NCBI GenBank assembly: GCA_964551995.1
Contig: CAZKFD010000013.1
Location: 62,001 to 126,000, forward strand
DNA from: DATKJS01 sp964551995
GTDB taxonomy: Bacteria > Acidobacteriota > Aminicenantia > Aminicenantales > Saccharicenantaceae
DNA length: 64,000 nucleotides
Direction of reading: 5' to 3'
Shown: piece by piece, positions 25,258 through 34,033 of the stretch
How positions within the stretch are numbered: the first letter of the stretch is position 1
Layout: every line of letters begins with the position of its first letter
The notes under the pieces: model-generated
What the model was told of the DNA's origin: nothing
Seen by the model: the letters and a program-made list of their open reading frames with translations, nothing else
Database searches by the model: none
Program-made: the position numbers and the translations under genes

Positions 25258-26082
25258 ATGGACGGAACGATCCCGACGCTTTCCGTCTCCGGGAAGACCC
25301 TGCCCGAGGCCTGGGAAAAGGCCGTCCTCGCCTGCTGGCATCAGGGCGTGCCGGTACCGACCGAATACGATAAGCCCGGCGACCCCCCGAGCAAGGACTG
25401 CACGATGATGTGGACCGTCGAGGACCCCTTCGCCGAGCCGCGCATCCATCGCGCCTTTCCCGGCGGGCTCGAGGACCTCGAGATCTACCGCCAGGAGGTC
25501 GTCGAGGGCGTCCACGACCATTGGATCTGCCCGGACGAGGGAAAATGGACGTATACCTACCACAAGCGGCTGTTTGCCTACGAGATCGAGGGCGAGGCAG
25601 TCGACCAGATCCGGTACGTGATCGATAAGCTGGCCGCAGCGGGCCACTCCCGGCGGGCCCAGGCGATCACCTGGAACCCGAAGCTCGACCCCCCGACATA
25701 CGACCCGCCGTGCCTCCAGCGCGTGTGGTGCCGGTTGCTCGAGGACGGGGCGGGGACCGCCGTGCTCAACATGAACTGTCATTGGCGCTCGCGCGACGCC
25801 TACAAGGCCGCTTACATGAACGTCTTCGCCCTGACGGACCTCCAGCGGATGATCGCCGCCCGGATCGCGGAAGAGACGGGCCGCCCGGTCCGGGTCGGCC
25901 GCTACGTGGACGTCGTCGACAGCTTTCACATCTACGGCTCCTATTTCGGCGAGTTCGAGGGCTTCCTGAAGATGGTCGAGAAGCGGTCGTTCGCGGACAG
26001 GACCTGGCCTAGCTCCTACGCTGAGCCCATGTTCGAGGAGGCCCGCGAACGTCTCAGGAAGGAAAAGGAGGAAGGCCGGTAG
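25258..26082 (+). CDS. Thymidylate synthase family protein, archaeal-like short form
   Basis: A 274-aa protein. The C-terminal half carries the ThyA core: a candidate catalytic cysteine in DPPCLQRVW, then MNCHWRSRDAYKAAYMNVFAL (phosphate-binding Arg and active-site segment) and DSFHIYG. Classic ThyA methylates dUMP to dTMP using methylene-tetrahydrofolate. The N-terminal half is unlike E. coli ThyA, resembling the shorter archaeal-type proteins, so a role as pyrimidine hydroxymethylase cannot be excluded. Clear ribosome-binding site. Confidence 0.75.
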   Translation: MDGTIPTLSVSGKTLPEAWEKAVLACWHQGVPVPTEYDKPGDPPSKDCTMMWTVEDPFAEPRIHRAFPGGLEDLEIYRQEVVEGVHDHWICPDEGKWTYTYHKRLFAYEIEGEAVDQIRYVIDKLAAAGHSRRAQAITWNPKLDPPTYDPPCLQRVWCRLLEDGAGTAVLNMNCHWRSRDAYKAAYMNVFALTDLQRMIAARIAEETGRPVRVGRYVDVVDSFHIYGSYFGEFEGFLKMVEKRSFADRTWPSSYAEPMFEEARERLRKEKEEGR

Positions 26083-26106
26083 GGCCGCTTCGCCCGACGG
26101 ACGTTC

Positions 26107-26739
26107 ATGGCCGCCGTCATCCTCGCCGTCCTGGCCGGTCTTACGGGCATCCTGACGATTCACTTCGACGCCAGGGGACAGCGCGGGCGCTTCCTTGTTT
26201 CAAAGCCCCTGGCGACGGCCCTGATCATCGCCGCCGGATTCGCGGCGGAGTCCACGGTTTCCCCGGGCTACAAGACGTTCGTCCTGGCCGGGCTCGGCTG
26301 CTCCCTGGCCGGCGACGTCTTCCTGATGTTTCCGGAAAATTGGTTTCGGGCCGGTTTGGCCTCTTTTTTGGCCGCCCACCTCTGCTATATTCTGGCCTTC
26401 AAGCCCCCGCCGGGAGAGCCTGTTTCCACGGCCGTCCTCCTGCCGTTCGTCATCTATGGACTGCTCGTGTTCCTGATGCTGGCCCCTTTCCTCAAAGGCT
26501 TGAAGATGCCCGTCTTCGTCTACACCGCGGCCATCACCGTCATGGCCTGGCTCGCGGCGAACCGGTTCATCGAGCTCGGCGGACCGAAGACCCTGATGGC
26601 CTTCGCCGGGGCGCTCCTCTTCCTCGTCTCGGATTCCGTCCTGGCGTACGATAGGTTCGCCCGCAAGTTCGCGCGAGCCCGGCTCATTGTGCTGGCCACC
26701 TATCTCCCCGCCCAGATCCTGATCGCCCTGTCGGTCTGA
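26107..26739 (+). CDS. YhhN/TMEM86 family lysoplasmalogenase-like membrane protein
   Basis: A 210-aa protein with about eight transmembrane helices. The family motifs SLAGDVFLM and LFLVSDSVLAYDRF carry the conserved aspartates. Eukaryotic TMEM86B hydrolyses the vinyl ether bond of lysoplasmalogens; some bacterial YhhN proteins share this activity. It lies 24 bp after the ThyA homologue on the same strand, with no obvious functional link. Confidence 0.8.
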   Translation: MAAVILAVLAGLTGILTIHFDARGQRGRFLVSKPLATALIIAAGFAAESTVSPGYKTFVLAGLGCSLAGDVFLMFPENWFRAGLASFLAAHLCYILAFKPPPGEPVSTAVLLPFVIYGLLVFLMLAPFLKGLKMPVFVYTAAITVMAWLAANRFIELGGPKTLMAFAGALLFLVSDSVLAYDRFARKFARARLIVLATYLPAQILIALSV

Positions 26740-26801
26740 CGCGCCCTCACGCCTCGGCGGCACCCGCGAAAACCCGCGGCGGCCGGAGCCTGCCGCTCCT
26801 C

Positions 26802-28067
26802 TCAGCTTCCGAAGCGCGGGTTGACCACGTTCGTGTAGATCGAACCGAACGTGTAGCTGACCCCCACCGACAGCCCGTAGCTATAGCTCGTGGGCAGGAT
26901 GACGTTCTGGAGAAGGATCTGCTGCTCGGTGGCCGCGGCCATGGGCAGGGAAATCTGATCGTGGATCCGCGCATAGCGCCCGTTGAAGCTGACGGCCAGC
27001 CCATTGAGCACCTGGAGGGACACGCCGCTCCAGAACTCCAGCCGGTTCTTGCTGAAGTCCGACATCAGGTTCGACCCCGAGAGCGACGCGCTGACGTTCC
27101 CCCACGGCTGCTTGATCTCGAGCGTCACAGAGAAGGTCTCGCCGATGACGCCCTCACTCATCTTGTTGTAGATCGTGAGCTCCGTGTACTTGTTATAGGT
27201 GTAGCCGATCCGGTAGAGGAAGCGGAGTTGCTTGCGCGTCGAGTCGGCGTAATTGAAGAGGTCATATTCGACGGCCGGCGCGGGATTGACGGCCAGGGAG
27301 ATGTTGGCGAAGGTCGAGGCGTACGTGGAAAGCCAGGCGCCAGCGGACCAGTGGTCGCCCAGACTGACGACGTAGAGCCCGCTAAAACTTTCGCTGTCGG
27401 TAGACGAGGTGACCGGCCCTGTGTCGAGATCGTACTTGCTGTAATTCAGGTTGGCCGAGAGACCCAGCCTGAGCTTTTGCTCCGGTGTCACGCGGTTGGC
27501 TGAAAGATAACCGTTCAGAGAGGCGAAATTCTCGGCTTCCTGGCCGCTCAGGCTCCCGGAGGCGCCGACGCTGAAGACCCAGGAATTCCACACGTCCTGC
27601 GCGACCTCGGCGGGCAGCTTCTTCTCGAAGTTGATGTCCAGGAAATCGCCGACGGCGGTCCTCGCGGCGTAGGGGACGAGCCCCAGCTTCAGCACCCGGA
27701 CCAGCCCACGGCGCTGGGCGTCGTCGCTGTCGGTTGGCTCGGAAACATATTTCAGCGTGTTCCGGATGTCGGAGTACTGGTTCCGGCCGATGAAATCCAG
27801 GTTATATTCCCGCCCGCCGCTCCCCGTGAGCTGGATGGTGACGAGGATATGGATGTCGGCCGTCTGCCTGTCCCGGACGAAATTGACGAACGTGATCTCC
27901 CTCCGGATGTAGTCCATGTCGCACTGGTGGCAGTCGAGGAAGACTTTTGGCGCACTCTGCTTCAGTCGTTCCGCGGATACCCGAGGCTGCTGACGGGACG
28001 CCCTGGCCGCCGACATGGGCACGAGCGACGCCGCCAGGATCAGGACAGGCGGACAGAGCTTATTCAT
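26802..28067 (-). CDS. Exported protein with probable outer-membrane beta-barrel
   Basis: A 421-aa protein with a signal peptide (residues 1 to about 22). The N-terminal domain contains a CHQCD motif and a strand-rich segment (FVNFVRDRQTADIHILVTIQ). About 250 residues of alternating aromatic/polar strands follow (for example LRLGLSANLNYSKYDL and SYSYGLSVGVSYTFG), typical of an outer-membrane barrel. The family is not recognised. The start chosen has AAGGAGA before ATG. It shares a transcript with the upstream small membrane protein. Confidence 0.7.
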   Translation of the reverse strand: MNKLCPPVLILAASLVPMSAARASRQQPRVSAERLKQSAPKVFLDCHQCDMDYIRREITFVNFVRDRQTADIHILVTIQLTGSGGREYNLDFIGRNQYSDIRNTLKYVSEPTDSDDAQRRGLVRVLKLGLVPYAARTAVGDFLDINFEKKLPAEVAQDVWNSWVFSVGASGSLSGQEAENFASLNGYLSANRVTPEQKLRLGLSANLNYSKYDLDTGPVTSSTDSESFSGLYVVSLGDHWSAGAWLSTYASTFANISLAVNPAPAVEYDLFNYADSTRKQLRFLYRIGYTYNKYTELTIYNKMSEGVIGETFSVTLEIKQPWGNVSASLSGSNLMSDFSKNRLEFWSGVSLQVLNGLAVSFNGRYARIHDQISLPMAAATEQQILLQNVILPTSYSYGLSVGVSYTFGSIYTNVVNPRFGS

Positions 28068-28142
28068 CACCAATCTCCTTTGCGGCCCACGCGGCCGCGC
28101 GAATTCTCCAGCCTCCGATGTTCCGGCCCAGGCCTTCCGGTT

Positions 28143-28526
28143 TCAGACACGGACGCCGGAGAACCAGTCGCGGGCGTCCGCGCCCAGAAGCCCGGTCAAG
28201 ACGAAAAGGCCCGGCACGGTGCCCACCGGGAAGAGGGGCAGCATCAGGATCCCGAGGAGGCAGCCGAGGAACCGGGCCGGGGCCGACCGGCGGCGGACGC
28301 CGGCGGCCGCGAGGAATTCGACCACGGCGAGAACGGCTGCAGCGGCGAAGAGCTCGATCCCCAGAGGGCCGAGGACGGCGTTTCCCAGGAGGCCCGAGCG
28401 CTCGCCCTGCCGGCCGATCAGTACGGAACTCGAGACGACAATGAAGAGGAAGAGCCCGGCCGTGGCCAGCATCAGACCGCCCAGGATGAGAAGGCACAGC
28501 CTGGCGGTCTTGACCCTACCCGGCAT
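28143..28526 (-). CDS. Hypothetical small membrane protein
   Basis: A 127-aa protein with four probable transmembrane segments (about 7-30, 48-72, 84-95 and 98-113). No conserved motif is recognised. It precedes the barrel protein gene by 75 bp on the same strand and has a candidate promoter at 28557-28585. Confidence 0.6.
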   Translation of the reverse strand: MPGRVKTARLCLLILGGLMLATAGLFLFIVVSSSVLIGRQGERSGLLGNAVLGPLGIELFAAAAVLAVVEFLAAAGVRRRSAPARFLGCLLGILMLPLFPVGTVPGLFVLTGLLGADARDWFSGVRV

Positions 28527-28556
28527 GGCGGTTCTTCCGACCTTTCATTTCGTCCC

Positions 28557-28585
28557 ATTTTAACCCATGGCCCCGGCGGACACAA
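28557..28585 (-). promoter_or_regulatory. Candidate promoter of the small membrane protein and barrel genes
   Basis: TTGTGT (28580-28585) and TAAAAT (28557-28562) on the minus strand with a 17-bp spacer. Confidence 0.4.
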
Positions 28586-28670
28586 CAGCTCGAGCCGAAT
28601 CTAGATCCCGGCCCACGAAACCCAAATCGGGCGGCAGCGTTTCCGTCCGGCACGAGGGCCCCGGCAATCC

Positions 28671-28700
28671 TTGTGGCCCGCGGCGGCTTTTCCATATAAT
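28671..28700 (+). promoter_or_regulatory. Promoter of the SPOUT methyltransferase gene
   Basis: TTGTGG (28671-28676), 18-bp spacer, TATAAT (28695-28700). The predicted start near 28707 leaves only about four bases before the ATG at 28711. Confidence 0.6.
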
Positions 28701-28710
28701 GGAACCTGCC

Positions 28711-29436
28711 ATGCCGAGCATCAACCGCCTGAATCCCCTTCTCGAGATCCTCAAGTCCTCGCCGGGCCGGATCAACAAGATCCTCATCCAGAAAGAACGG
28801 GGGCCGCACAGGATCGGGGAGGTCATCGGCGAGGCCAGGGCGCACGCCGTTCCCTTTCTCTTCGTGCCCAAGCACAGGCTCGACCGGCTCTCCCCCCATC
28901 ATCAAGGCTTCCTGGCTGACGTTTCGGCCAAGGCGTTCAGCCCGCTCGAGGAGATCCTGGCCGGCGCCCGCCGTCCGTTCCTTCTCCTCCTGGACGAGGT
29001 CGAGGATCCCCAGAACCTCGGCGCTGTCATCCGGAGCGCCGAAGGGGCGGGCGTCGACGGGGTCGTCCTTCCCGAGCGCCGCTCGGCGGGGCTCACCGAA
29101 ACCGTGGCCACGGTTTCGGCCGGGGCCCTCGAGCATGTCAAAATCGCCCGCGTGACGAACCTCGTCCGGACCATGGCCGGGCTCAAGGAGCGCGGCATCT
29201 GGATCGTCGGGGCCGAGGGCTCGGGCCGCGAGCCCTGGTATGAATTCGACTTCACCCTCCCGGTGGCCGTCGTCCTCGGCTCGGAGGGCCGCGGCCTGAG
29301 GCCGCTTGTCAGGAAGTCCTGCGACAAGGTCCTGGCCATCCCTCTGGCCGGAAAGGTCAACTCCCTCAACGTCGCCGCGGCGGCGGCCGTCTTTCTCTTC
29401 GAGATCGTCCGCCAGCGCCGGCCCCTGGGCCGCTGA
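28711..29436 (+). CDS. SPOUT-family RNA 2'-O-methyltransferase, RlmB/TrmH type
   Basis: A 241-aa enzyme with an N-terminal substrate-binding domain and the SPOUT knot. Motifs are LDEVEDPQNLGAVIRSAEGAG, LGSEGRGL and the cofactor-binding IPLAGKVNSLNVAAAAAV. RlmB methylates G2251 of 23S rRNA; tRNA-specific relatives look similar, so the target is uncertain. The ATG at 28699 overlaps the -10 box and is not used if that promoter is real; the ATG at 28711 gives the family length and an almost leaderless mRNA. Confidence 0.88.
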   Translation: MPSINRLNPLLEILKSSPGRINKILIQKERGPHRIGEVIGEARAHAVPFLFVPKHRLDRLSPHHQGFLADVSAKAFSPLEEILAGARRPFLLLLDEVEDPQNLGAVIRSAEGAGVDGVVLPERRSAGLTETVATVSAGALEHVKIARVTNLVRTMAGLKERGIWIVGAEGSGREPWYEFDFTLPVAVVLGSEGRGLRPLVRKSCDKVLAIPLAGKVNSLNVAAAAAVFLFEIVRQRRPLGR

Positions 29437-29448
29437 GGCTTCGCCGGC

Positions 29449-29478
29449 TTGACTTCGTTTCGGCCCTACCCGTAGAAT
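29449..29478 (+). promoter_or_regulatory. Promoter of accA-hisS-aspS
   Basis: TTGACT (29449-29454), 18-bp spacer, TAGAAT (29473-29478); predicted leader about 28 nt. Confidence 0.65.
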
Positions 29479-29512
29479 AGGCGCGTACCGCGACTTCGAA
29501 AAAGAGAGTCCG

Positions 29513-30469
29513 ATGGATAAAGCCGCCGAATTCTATACCCTGGAGAAAAAGATTGTCGCCCTCAAGGAGAAGATCGACTCCCTGGCTGAGAGCGACGACC
29601 CCGCAAAGAAGGAGAAGACCGCCGACCTCCGTCGCGAGATCGAGAAGGAATGGGCCGATATCGTCCCCCAGCTGACCCCGGTCCACATCGTCCAGATCGC
29701 CCGCCACTCGAGGCGCCCGTACACCCTGGATTACATTCCCGCCCTCTTCCAGAACTTCATGGAGATGCACGGAGACCGGCGCTTCGCCGACGACCCGGCC
29801 ATCGTCGCCGGCCTCGCGGCCTACAAGGGCCGCACCGTCGCGGTCATCGGCCACCAGAAGGGCCGGACGACCCGGGCCCGGATCGAGAGGAATTTCGGTC
29901 AGGCCAACCCGGAAGGCTACCGCAAGGCTCTGCGGGTCATGCAGACCGCCGAAAAGTTCGGCTTCCCGGTGATCACGTTCGTAGACACCCCCGGCGCCTA
30001 CCCCGGGATCGGCGGCGAGGAACGCGGCCAGGCCGAGGCCATCGCCTTCAACCTCAAGACGATCTCAACCCTGAAGGTCCCCATCGTCAACGTCGTCATC
30101 GGCGAGGGTGGCAGCGGCGGCGGACTCGGGATCGGTTTCGGCGACCAGCTCCTGATGCTCGAATACTCCTTTTACTCCGTCATTTCGCCGGAAGGCTGCG
30201 CTGCCATCCTGTGGAAGGACCAGAACGCTGTCGAGCTGGCCGCCGAGAACCTCGGGCTCCGGGCGACGACGCTCCTCGAGCTCGGCATCATCGACAAGAT
30301 CATCCCCGAGCCGCCGGGCGGGGCGCACATCGACCCGGAGCAGACCTTCAAGAACGTCGACAAGTTCCTGCACCAGGCCCTGAAAAAGCTCGAAGGGAAG
30401 CCGGTCGAGGAGCTCCTCGCCGACCGCTACCAGAAAATCCGTAAGTTGGGGGTCTTCGTCGAGCTGTGA
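29513..30469 (+). CDS. accA: Acetyl-CoA carboxylase carboxyltransferase subunit alpha
   Basis: A 318-aa subunit of the enzyme that makes malonyl-CoA for fatty acid synthesis. Typical segments are HGDRRFADD, IGHQKGR, FVDTPGAYPGI and the oxyanion-hole glycines in GEGGSGGGLGIG. The start is preceded by GAGAG. No accD is adjacent. The stop overlaps the start of hisS (GTGA), suggesting coupling of lipid and tRNA-synthetase genes on one message. Confidence 0.96.
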   Translation: MDKAAEFYTLEKKIVALKEKIDSLAESDDPAKKEKTADLRREIEKEWADIVPQLTPVHIVQIARHSRRPYTLDYIPALFQNFMEMHGDRRFADDPAIVAGLAAYKGRTVAVIGHQKGRTTRARIERNFGQANPEGYRKALRVMQTAEKFGFPVITFVDTPGAYPGIGGEERGQAEAIAFNLKTISTLKVPIVNVVIGEGGSGGGLGIGFGDQLLMLEYSFYSVISPEGCAAILWKDQNAVELAAENLGLRATTLLELGIIDKIIPEPPGGAHIDPEQTFKNVDKFLHQALKKLEGKPVEELLADRYQKIRKLGVFVEL

Positions 30470-31851
30470 CGGACGAAGCCTCGGCGAAAAAAGAAACTCC
30501 AGGACTGGGCCTAAGGTCCGGGTCTAATCCGGTTCGCGCCTCCGGCGGCGGTGATATCTGCCCGCGCGGAGAAAAAGGCGCCAAGAGCAGGCCCGAGGTC
30601 CATCGCGGCGGGATCATCAGCGTAAAAGGCACAAAGGACATCCTCCCCAAGGAGGCCGGCCTCTGGAGGGCGGTGGAGGACGCGGCCCGGGCGACCTTCG
30701 AGCTTTACGGCTACCGTGAGCTCCGGGCCCCGGTCATCGAGCCGACCGAACTCTTCGAGAAGGGCACCGGCCAGAGCTCGGACGTCGTGACCAAGGAGAT
30801 GTACACGTTCATCGACAAGGGCGGCCGGTCCGTCACGCTGCGTCCCGAGTACACCCCGTCGGTCGCGCGGGCCATCATCGAGCACCGCCTCGACCTCCGG
30901 CCGGAACCCCTCCGGTATTACTACATGGGGCCGATGTTCCGCTACGATAAGCCTCAAAAGGGCCGCTATCGCCAGTTCCACCAGATCGACGTCGAGGTCT
31001 TCGGCGAGAAGGACCCGGCCATTGACGCGGAGGTCATCGAGATGGCGCACGCCCTCCTCGCCTCCCTCCATGTGGCCGGCCTGAAAACCCTGGTCAACTC
31101 CGTCGGCTGCCGCAAGGACCGCCCCGCCTACTCCCAGGCCGTGCGCGAAGCCGCCCGGGCGCAGATGGCCGGTCTGTGCCCCGATTGCCGGCGAAAGGTC
31201 GAGGCGAACCCGCTCCGGATCTTCGACTGCAAGGTCGAGCGCTGCCGTGAGATCGCCGAGACCTTCCCCATCGTTCTGGATTTCCTCTGCGAGGAATGCC
31301 GGGATCACTTCGAAAAGCTCCGCGGTTGCCTCGACCTCCTCGGCATCTCCTATCGCGTCGAGCCCCGCCTGGTGCGCGGCTTGGATTACTACACGAAAAC
31401 GACTTTCGAAGTCGTCTCCGGCTCCCTCGGGGCCCAGAATGCCCTTCTCGGCGGCGGCCGCTATGACGACATGATGAAGGATTTCGGCGGCCCGGACCTC
31501 TGCGCCATCGGTTTCGCCATGGGCATGGAGCGTCTCATCTCCATTCTCGACCTCGGCCCGCAGAAGCGGAAGTTCCTCTATGTGGCCCACCTCGGCGAGC
31601 AGGCCCAGAAGGCCGGCATGGAGCTGGCCCGCTTTCTCCGCCGGCACGGGATCGAGTGCCTGATCGAGTTCAAGCCCCGGGGCATGAAAGCCCACTTCGG
31701 CCGGGCCAGCAAGCTCGAGGCCTCCTGGGTCCTGACCGTGGGCGACGAGGAGCTCCGCAAGGGGCGCTTCGGGCTCAAGGAGATGGCGACCGGACACCAG
31801 GTCGAAGGGAACAGGGACGAAATCCTGGCCATTCTCCGGGCGGGCCGATAG
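30466..31851 (+). CDS. hisS: Histidyl-tRNA synthetase with N-terminal extension
   Basis: A 461-aa class II synthetase charging tRNA-His. Motif 1 region KGTKDILP, motif 2 RYDKPQKGRYRQFHQ, the histidine-specific GLDYYTKTTFEV and motif 3 GFAMGMERL are intact, with an anticodon-binding domain at the C terminus. The only plausible start is the GTG overlapping the accA stop. It adds about 50 residues before KGTKDILP, mostly Gly/Arg/Lys-rich, that typical HisS lacks. Confidence 0.95.
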   Translation: MTDEASAKKETPGLGLRSGSNPVRASGGGDICPRGEKGAKSRPEVHRGGIISVKGTKDILPKEAGLWRAVEDAARATFELYGYRELRAPVIEPTELFEKGTGQSSDVVTKEMYTFIDKGGRSVTLRPEYTPSVARAIIEHRLDLRPEPLRYYYMGPMFRYDKPQKGRYRQFHQIDVEVFGEKDPAIDAEVIEMAHALLASLHVAGLKTLVNSVGCRKDRPAYSQAVREAARAQMAGLCPDCRRKVEANPLRIFDCKVERCREIAETFPIVLDFLCEECRDHFEKLRGCLDLLGISYRVEPRLVRGLDYYTKTTFEVVSGSLGAQNALLGGGRYDDMMKDFGGPDLCAIGFAMGMERLISILDLGPQKRKFLYVAHLGEQAQKAGMELARFLRRHGIECLIEFKPRGMKAHFGRASKLEASWVLTVGDEELRKGRFGLKEMATGHQVEGNRDEILAILRAGR

Positions 31852-31855
31852 GCTT

Positions 31856-33637
31856 GTGAGCGCCATGACCAACTGCGACAATTCCGCCGCTCCCTTGAAA
31901 CGGACGAGCTTCTGTGGCGAGCTCCGGACGGGACACGCGGGCCGCGAGGTCGTTCTGTGCGGCTGGGTCCAGCGCGTCCGCGACATGGGACATCTCGTGT
32001 TCGTCGACGTCCGCGACCGTGAGGGACTGGCCCAGGTTGTCTTCCAGTCCGACCGGCCGGAGCTCATGGAGGACGCCAAGCGGCTCCGCAACGAATTCGT
32101 CGTCGGGGTCCGGGGGCGCGTCCGGCGCCGCACTTCAGTGAACAAGGACCTCCCCACCGGAGAGGTCGAGGTGGAAGCATCCGAGCTTCTCATCTTCGCC
32201 TCCTCTAGGGTGCCGCCGTTCGGCATCGGGGACCCTCCCCAGGCTTCCGAGGAACTGCGCCTCAAGTACCGGTATCTCGACCTCAGGCGGCCGAAGATGC
32301 AATGGAATATCCGCCTCCGTCACGAAGCGGCGCTGGCCGTCCGCGCGTACATGAGCCGGAACGGCTTCCTCGAGATCGAAACGCCCATCTTGGCCAATCC
32401 CACGCCGGAGGGGGCGCGGGACTTCCTAGTCCCCAGCCGTTTCTTCAAAGGCCGGTTCTACGCCCTGCCCCAATCGCCCCAGCAGTTCAAGCAGACCCTG
32501 ATGGTTTCCGGCTTCGACCGCTACTTTCAGATCGTCCGCTGCTTCCGCGACGAGGCCCTCCGGGCCGACCGCCAGCTCGAATTCACTCAGATCGACATCG
32601 AAACGAGCTTCATCGACCGCGAGGAGTTCTTCACCCTCAACGAGGGGCTGATGGAGGCCCTGTTCGCCGTCGTCGGACAGAAGATCGAGCGGCCCTTCCC
32701 GAGGCTGACCTACGTCGAGGCCATGGACAAATACGGCACGGACAAGCCCGACCTCCGCGTCCCCCTTGAGATCAGCGACCTCACGGCCGCAGGCCGGGAG
32801 GCGGGCTCGGACATGCTGAAGTCCGCCCTGGCGGCGGGAGGCGAGATCAAGGCTCTTCTTGTCCCGGGAGCCGGGACCCTCTCCCGCGGCCAGCTCGACA
32901 AGCTCGGCGAGAGGGCCAAGGCGCTGGGCGCCAGGGGCCTCGCCTGGATCAAGAAGCAGGACGGCTGGAAATCGTCCCTCAAGCTCGCCGACGCCGACTT
33001 CGAGCGCATCTGGGCCGCGCTCGGCGGCGCGGACGCCGACCTCGCCCTCGTCATCGCCGACGAAAGGGCGACGGCCCTCAAGGCCCTCGGAGAAATCCGA
33101 CGGACGTGGCCCGCAGGCGCGCCCGGACTGGCCGGCGCTCCCCGGCCCCTGAGGTTCTGCTGGGTCACCGAGTTCCCTCTCTTCGAATGGAGCGAAGAGG
33201 AAAACCGGTACGTCTCCGTTCACCATCCGTTCACGTCTCCGTACGACGGGGACCTGCCCTTCCTCGAGACGGCCCCGGAAAAGGTCCGGGCCAAGGCCTA
33301 CGACCTGGTGCTCAACGGCATCGAGGTCGGCGGGGGCTCGATCCGTATCCATGACATGGATGTCCAACGCCGGGTTTTCAGGGCTCTCGGCTTGACGGAC
33401 GAGGAGACCGAGACGAAATTCGGTTACTTTCTCGAAGCGCTCGGTTACGGGGCGCCGCCGCATGGCGGGATCGCCTTCGGCTTCGACCGCCTCGTCATGC
33501 TCCTGGCCGGTGAGGAGTCCATCCGCGAAGTCATCCCCTTTCCCAAGACGACGAGCGCCCTCGACTTGATGACGGGTTCTCCTTCGGAAGTCGCGGAGCG
33601 CCAGCTTGACGAGCTCGGGCTGAAGATCAAGAAGTAG
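31856..33637 (+). CDS. aspS: Aspartyl-tRNA synthetase
   Basis: A 593-aa bacterial-type class II synthetase with an N-terminal OB fold, catalytic core and inserted GAD domain. Landmarks are QSPQQFKQTLMVSG, motif 2 CFRDEALRADRQLEFTQID and motif 3 GFDRLVMLL. Start may be the GTG at 31856 or the ATG three codons later. Whether it also charges tRNA-Asn cannot be judged without the gatCAB status of the genome. Five bases from hisS. Confidence 0.96.
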   Translation: MSAMTNCDNSAAPLKRTSFCGELRTGHAGREVVLCGWVQRVRDMGHLVFVDVRDREGLAQVVFQSDRPELMEDAKRLRNEFVVGVRGRVRRRTSVNKDLPTGEVEVEASELLIFASSRVPPFGIGDPPQASEELRLKYRYLDLRRPKMQWNIRLRHEAALAVRAYMSRNGFLEIETPILANPTPEGARDFLVPSRFFKGRFYALPQSPQQFKQTLMVSGFDRYFQIVRCFRDEALRADRQLEFTQIDIETSFIDREEFFTLNEGLMEALFAVVGQKIERPFPRLTYVEAMDKYGTDKPDLRVPLEISDLTAAGREAGSDMLKSALAAGGEIKALLVPGAGTLSRGQLDKLGERAKALGARGLAWIKKQDGWKSSLKLADADFERIWAALGGADADLALVIADERATALKALGEIRRTWPAGAPGLAGAPRPLRFCWVTEFPLFEWSEEENRYVSVHHPFTSPYDGDLPFLETAPEKVRAKAYDLVLNGIEVGGGSIRIHDMDVQRRVFRALGLTDEETETKFGYFLEALGYGAPPHGGIAFGFDRLVMLLAGEESIREVIPFPKTTSALDLMTGSPSEVAERQLDELGLKIKK

Positions 33638-33669
33638 CCGGCAGGATCCGGAACGCGAAGGGAGAAACC

Positions 33670-33975
33670 GTGATCGGCGGTGAATACGTCATCATCAAGC
33701 AGAACCAATACATGCGGGTCTTCCGCAAGGCGGGCGCTACCAATCCCGGCCAAGCCCGGACACTTTCCTCGTTCGGCCTCCGTGAAAGCCGGATTTTCCT
33801 CCGGATGGTCGAAAAGGGCGTCTTCGTCAACGCAGGAAGCGACGCCTATTATATAAACCGGGACGCGGCGGAGGACTTCGTCGCGGCCCGCCGCAAGAGG
33901 GCCTTGACCGCGCTGGTGCTCGTTCTCCTCGGGCTCCTCCTGCTCTGGGCTCTCGGCGGAAGGCTCTTCCGCTAA
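33670..33975 (+). CDS. Hypothetical small protein with C-terminal membrane anchor
   Basis: A 101-aa protein with a GTG start after GGGAGA. The first 75 residues are charged and look like a small helical domain (ARTLSSFGLRESRIFLRMV...YYINRDAAEDF). Residues about 79-97 form one transmembrane helix, so the domain would face the cytoplasm as a tail-anchored protein. It lies 32 bp after aspS. No family is recognised. Confidence 0.65.
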   Translation: MIGGEYVIIKQNQYMRVFRKAGATNPGQARTLSSFGLRESRIFLRMVEKGVFVNAGSDAYYINRDAAEDFVAARRKRALTALVLVLLGLLLLWALGGRLFR

Positions 33976-34033
33976 GTCCTTGCCCGAAAGAGAATCCGCG
34001 GTCCCTCGCCGTCCCCCGCGACGTTTTCTTCTG

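Noticed and set aside
25117..26163. Long upstream extension of ogt
   Set aside because: Antisense to the ThyA homologue; the internal ATG gives normal Ogt length.
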